Source: Rhizobiaceae bacterium (lineage in GTDB: Bacteria; Pseudomonadota; Alphaproteobacteria; Rhizobiales; Rhizobiaceae). Taken from it: 9,523 nucleotides of DNA. Below the pieces are notes generated by a model that saw nothing but the letters and a program-made list of their open reading frames with translations, did no database searches and had not been told where the DNA came from. This document shows, one piece after another, positions 7,720 through 9,523 of the stretch. The stretch's first letter is position 1. Each line of letters begins with the position of its first letter. A program made the translations under genes and the position numbers. The stretch is from positions 1 through 9,523 of the forward strand of contig JAEUMA010000496.1 in the NCBI GenBank assembly GCA_016793565.1, read 5' to 3'.

Positions 7720-8262
7720 ATGAGTTCACCTTCCGCGCCGGCGCCGCGCCTGTGGACCCTGGGCGGCTTTCGCGACGATGACTGGGTGCACGGCGAAAGC
7801 GCGGAGGCGCTGGCGTCGAATGCGCGTGTCATTCTGCCGCTCGCCGCCTATCTCGGTCTCGGCGAGGAGGTCCGCCAAGCTGCGCGCGACCGCGTCGGCG
7901 TGCTCTTGGCTCCCGGCGAGGCGCTGGACAAGATCGTGCCGCATCTCGGCGAGCTGGCGCTGGTGGCGCTGGCATTTCCGGCCTTCAACGACGGCCGCAG
8001 CTTCTCCAAGGCCGAACTGCTGCGCAGCCGCCACGGTTTCCGGCGCGCGGTCCGCGCAACAGGACAGGTGCTGGTCGACCAGCTCCCGCACATGATCCGC
8101 GTCGGCTTCGACGAGTTCGAAGTCTCGCATCCTGTTCTGCTGGAAAGGCTGGAGGCGGGCAGGATCGGCGGTCTGCCGCATTTCTACCAGCCGGCGGCGA
8201 CCCCCGCCGATCCCGGCCCACGATACTCATGGCGCCGCAATCCGCGCGGGCAGGAGCCGTGA
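7720..8262 (+). CDS. DUF934-family protein of the sulfate-reduction operon (180 aa)
   Basis: This soluble protein of unknown mechanism is the last gene of the operon, 10 bases after cysH. The family core (PF06073, recognised from memory) spans about residues 82-134: A-F-P-A-F-N-D-G-R-S-F-S (85-96), then L-L-R-S-R-H-G-F (100-107), R-A-T-G-Q-V-L-V-D-Q-L (112-122) and R-V-G-F-D-E-F (127-133). No cysteine is present, so no metal cluster is likely. DUF934 proteins are commonly encoded beside cysI/cysH and are sometimes labelled an oxidoreductase or sulfite reductase accessory protein, which is unproven. GAGG (7708-7711) overlaps the cysH stop and lies 8 bases before ATG 7720; a TTG at 7717 is a weaker alternative. 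The tail after about residue 155 is Pro/Arg-rich and probably disordered. The stop codon lies within the palindrome at 8261-8284. Confidence 0.9.
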   Translation: MSSPSAPAPRLWTLGGFRDDDWVHGESAEALASNARVILPLAAYLGLGEEVRQAARDRVGVLLAPGEALDKIVPHLGELALVALAFPAFNDGRSFSKAELLRSRHGFRRAVRATGQVLVDQLPHMIRVGFDEFEVSHPVLLERLEAGRIGGLPHFYQPAATPADPGPRYSWRRNPRGQEP

Positions 8263-8284
8263 CCGGTCAATCGGCGTGCCGGTC
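8261..8284. terminator. Hairpin spanning both convergent stop codons, possible two-way terminator
   Basis: GACCGG (8261-8266) and CCGGTC (8279-8284) are a perfect 6-bp inverted repeat with a 12-base loop. The DUF934 stop (8260-8262) and the minus-strand ORF stop (8267-8269) both fall in or against it. A hairpin shared by two converging transcripts is a common arrangement, but neither side is followed by a T-run, so termination is only suggested. Confidence 0.3.
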
Positions 8285-8455
8285 TCGCATGGCGGCGTCT
8301 AGTTGCGCGAGAAGGTCGTCGAAGCCGTCCGGCAGGCGTTCCTCGGTCTGGAAAGCCGGTAGCGACTGATAGTAGCGCCGCGTCGACGGCGCGGCGAGCT
8401 GTTTGCGGATTTCTTCCGCCAGCCTCCCGTTCTTCCTGTCGTCTGCGCCGTTCAT
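8267..8455 (-). CDS. Small protein of unknown function, 62 aa, converging on the cys operon
   Basis: The frame reads from ATG 8455 down to the stop at 8267-8269. The product is charged and looks natural: a helical N-terminal part rich in Arg, Lys and Glu (residues 7-20, R-K-N-G-R-L-A-E-E-I-R-K-Q-L), then R-R-Y-Y-Q-S-L-P-A-F (26-35), L-P-D-G-F (41-45) and a second helix D-D-L-L-A-Q-L-D (46-53). It has no cysteine, signal peptide or membrane segment. The frame stays open to a TTG at 8554, but the product encoded upstream of M34 is Cys/Pro-rich and less convincing. The nearest ribosome-like site, AGGGA, is rather far (about 12 bases), which lowers confidence. The L-P-x-x-F-x-x-L-L-x-x-L-D ending faintly recalls the end of NepR-type anti-sigma factors, but I do not claim that. 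The gene diverges from grpE. Confidence 0.6.
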   Translation of the reverse strand: MNGADDRKNGRLAEEIRKQLAAPSTRRYYQSLPAFQTEERLPDGFDDLLAQLDAAMRDRHAD

Positions 8456-8623
8456 GATGCCGTCGATCCCTGGTTTCTTGGCCAGTTTGCCTGTCTTGGG
8501 ACCAGAAACCGGAGGCGCCGGCAAAGGTTCCCTGCAGTTGCAGCATGGCAGCAATGCAAACGCTTTTAGGTAAAGTTTGAATTAAACGCCGGAAATCGCG
8601 CGGCCGGACGGCGCCTGGACACC

Positions 8624-8652
8624 CTTGATTTTTGCGCCGCGAACATCGATAT
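8624..8652 (+). promoter_or_regulatory. Candidate promoter of grpE
   Basis: CTTGAT (8624-8629) and CGATAT (8647-8652) are separated by 17 bases and lie about 45 bases before the grpE start. CTTGA is the usual -35 core of both housekeeping and RpoH (heat-shock) promoters in alphaproteobacteria. The -10 side, ACATCGATAT, is only a fair match to the RpoH pattern CCCCATAT-like. No CIRCE repeat (TTAGCACTC-N9-GAGTGCTAA) is seen, so HrcA control is not supported. A second CTTGAT (8665-8670) is too close to the gene to serve as a -35. Confidence 0.35.
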
Positions 8653-8694
8653 CCGGCTCGATCCCTTGATGTATTGGACTGATGGACAAGGCTT

Positions 8695-9327
8695 ATGAGC
8701 GAGCAGACGAAAGACGACCGCACGCCCGAGCACCCGGCTGAGGATGCGCTGGAAGCGCAGCTGCGCGCCGCGACCTCGCAGGACTTCGAGGCGTTGACGC
8801 GTCTGATGAAGGAGAACGAGGAGCTTAAGGATCGCGCCTTGCGCGTGGCGGCCGACATGGAGAACCTGCGTCGGCGTACCACCCGCGACGTCCAGGACGC
8901 CCGCGTCTACGCTGTCACAGGCTTCGCGCGCGACATGCTTTCCGTTTCCGACAATCTGCGCCGGGCGATGGACGCCATACCGGCCGAGGCGCTCGCCGCG
9001 GGCGATGCCGGCTTCAAGGCGCTGGCGGAAGGCGTCGAGATGACCGAGCGCGCCATGATCGCCGCGCTAGAGCGCCACGGCGTGAAGAAGCTCGACCCGC
9101 AGGGTGAGAAGTTCGACCCCAATTTCCATCAGGCGATGTTCGAGATTCCCGACCCGTCCGTTCCGGCCAATACGGTGATGCAGGTCGTGCAGTCCGGCTA
9201 CTCGATCGGCGAGCGCGTACTGCGCCCCGCAATGGTGGGCGTTTCGACCGGCGGTCCCAAGCAGGCGAAGGCCGACACTGCCGCCGAGCCCGGGCCGGTC
9301 GACGCCCAGGCCGAGCGCGACGCCTGA
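8695..9327 (+). CDS. grpE: GrpE, nucleotide exchange factor of the DnaK chaperone
   Basis: GrpE (210 residues here) opens the DnaK nucleotide cleft to release ADP in the cytosol, as a homodimer. The N-terminus (1-20) is acidic and probably disordered. A long coiled-coil helix follows (about 20-80) with the family stretch M-E-N-L-R-R-R-T (55-62), then the helical bundle with F-A-R-D-M-L (77-82) and D-N-L-R-R-A (86-91). The beta-wing C-terminal domain runs from F-D-P-N-F-H-Q-A-M (139-147) to the GrpE ending R-P-A-M-V-G-V-S (177-184). A 26-residue Ala/Pro/Glu tail follows. The length is typical for rhizobia. The ribosome site is modest (GGACAAGG, 8684-8691). In many rhizobia grpE follows hrcA, but here the neighbour upstream is the minus-strand small ORF, so hrcA is elsewhere or absent. 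Confidence 0.96.
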   Translation: MSEQTKDDRTPEHPAEDALEAQLRAATSQDFEALTRLMKENEELKDRALRVAADMENLRRRTTRDVQDARVYAVTGFARDMLSVSDNLRRAMDAIPAEALAAGDAGFKALAEGVEMTERAMIAALERHGVKKLDPQGEKFDPNFHQAMFEIPDPSVPANTVMQVVQSGYSIGERVLRPAMVGVSTGGPKQAKADTAAEPGPVDAQAERDA

Positions 9328-9380
9328 CCCTTCCGCGCCGGGCTTGCTACTGATAGCGCGGCGCTCTCCGGGGAAGGCCG

Positions 9381-9523
9381 ATGAACCCTGTTCTGCTGCT
9401 TGATTACTGCGGCGTCGCGGTCTTCGCCGCGACCGGCGCGCTCGCCGCCTCGCGCAAGCAGGTCGACCTGATAGGTTTCGTCTTCTTCGCCTGCGTCACC
9501 GGAACCGGCGGCGGAACGCTGCG
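9381..9523 (+). CDS. UPF0126/TRIC-family membrane protein, 5' part only
   Basis: The window ends inside this gene after 47 full codons. The visible N-terminus is hydrophobic and Gly-rich: L-L-L-D-Y-C-G-V-A-V-F-A-A-T-G-A-L-A-A-S (residues 5-24), consistent with a first membrane helix, then a short basic turn (R-K-Q) and a second helix ending in T-G-T-G-G-G-T-L (40-47). That Gly-rich ending is the signature of the UPF0126 repeat (PF03458), now called trimeric intracellular cation-channel-like. Full-length bacterial members have about 200 residues and seven helices; they are thought to conduct small ions, but this is poorly defined in rhizobia. GGGGA (9370-9374) lies 6 bases before the ATG. The gap from grpE is 53 bases, so co-transcription is possible. 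Confidence 0.9.
   Translation, partial: MNPVLLLDYCGVAVFAATGALAASRKQVDLIGFVFFACVTGTGGGTL

Noticed and set aside
9333..9364. GC inverted repeats between grpE and the TRIC-family gene (CCGCGC with GCGCGG; GCGCCG with CGGCGC)
   Set aside because: Only six pairs with a 17-18-base loop and no T-run. In sequence this GC-rich such repeats are expected by chance.

Overview
The window reads as a GC-rich alphaproteobacterial chromosome, most likely a rhizobium of the Mesorhizobium/Phyllobacteriaceae type. This is inferred from the gene set (cysG, DUF2849, cysI, cysH and DUF934 in a row, plus a rhizobial-style GrpE and a PBP1A-family protein) and from strong G/C preference at third codon positions. No insertion sequence, phage gene, CRISPR array, tRNA or rRNA was found. 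It looks like core chromosome, not an accessory island.

Layout on the + strand. Bases 116-361 encode a small protein of unknown function, and 452-706 a GlsB/YeaQ/YmgE-type membrane protein. Bases 800-2980 encode a bifunctional class A penicillin-binding protein with all expected catalytic motifs. A gene-free stretch of about 560 bases (2981-3538) follows. It holds a GC hairpin just after the PBP gene and, further on, a compact leader for the next operon: an AT-rich double dyad with a -10-like hexamer, a small hairpin, and an imperfect hairpin followed by eight T residues.

Bases 3539-8262 form a tight assimilatory sulfate-reduction operon: cysG (makes siroheme), a DUF2849 protein, cysI (siroheme and 4Fe-4S sulfite reductase), cysH (APS/PAPS reductase with iron-sulfur cysteines) and a DUF934 protein. 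Junctions are an ATGA overlap, a 31-base gap, a 26-base overlap and a 10-base gap. CysH makes sulfite, CysI reduces it to sulfide, and CysG supplies CysI's siroheme. No CysJ-type flavoprotein is encoded here, so the electron donor of CysI is unknown from this window, and the roles of the DUF2849 and DUF934 proteins are open.

A 62-residue ORF on the minus strand (8267-8455) converges on the operon's end. It is transcribed away from grpE (8695-9327), which encodes the DnaK nucleotide exchange factor. The window ends inside a UPF0126/TRIC-family membrane protein gene starting at 9381.

I did not find a clearly new system. The points most worth following up are the cys leader (operator plus possible attenuator), the two DUF proteins locked into the sulfite reductase operon, and the small convergent minus-strand ORF.
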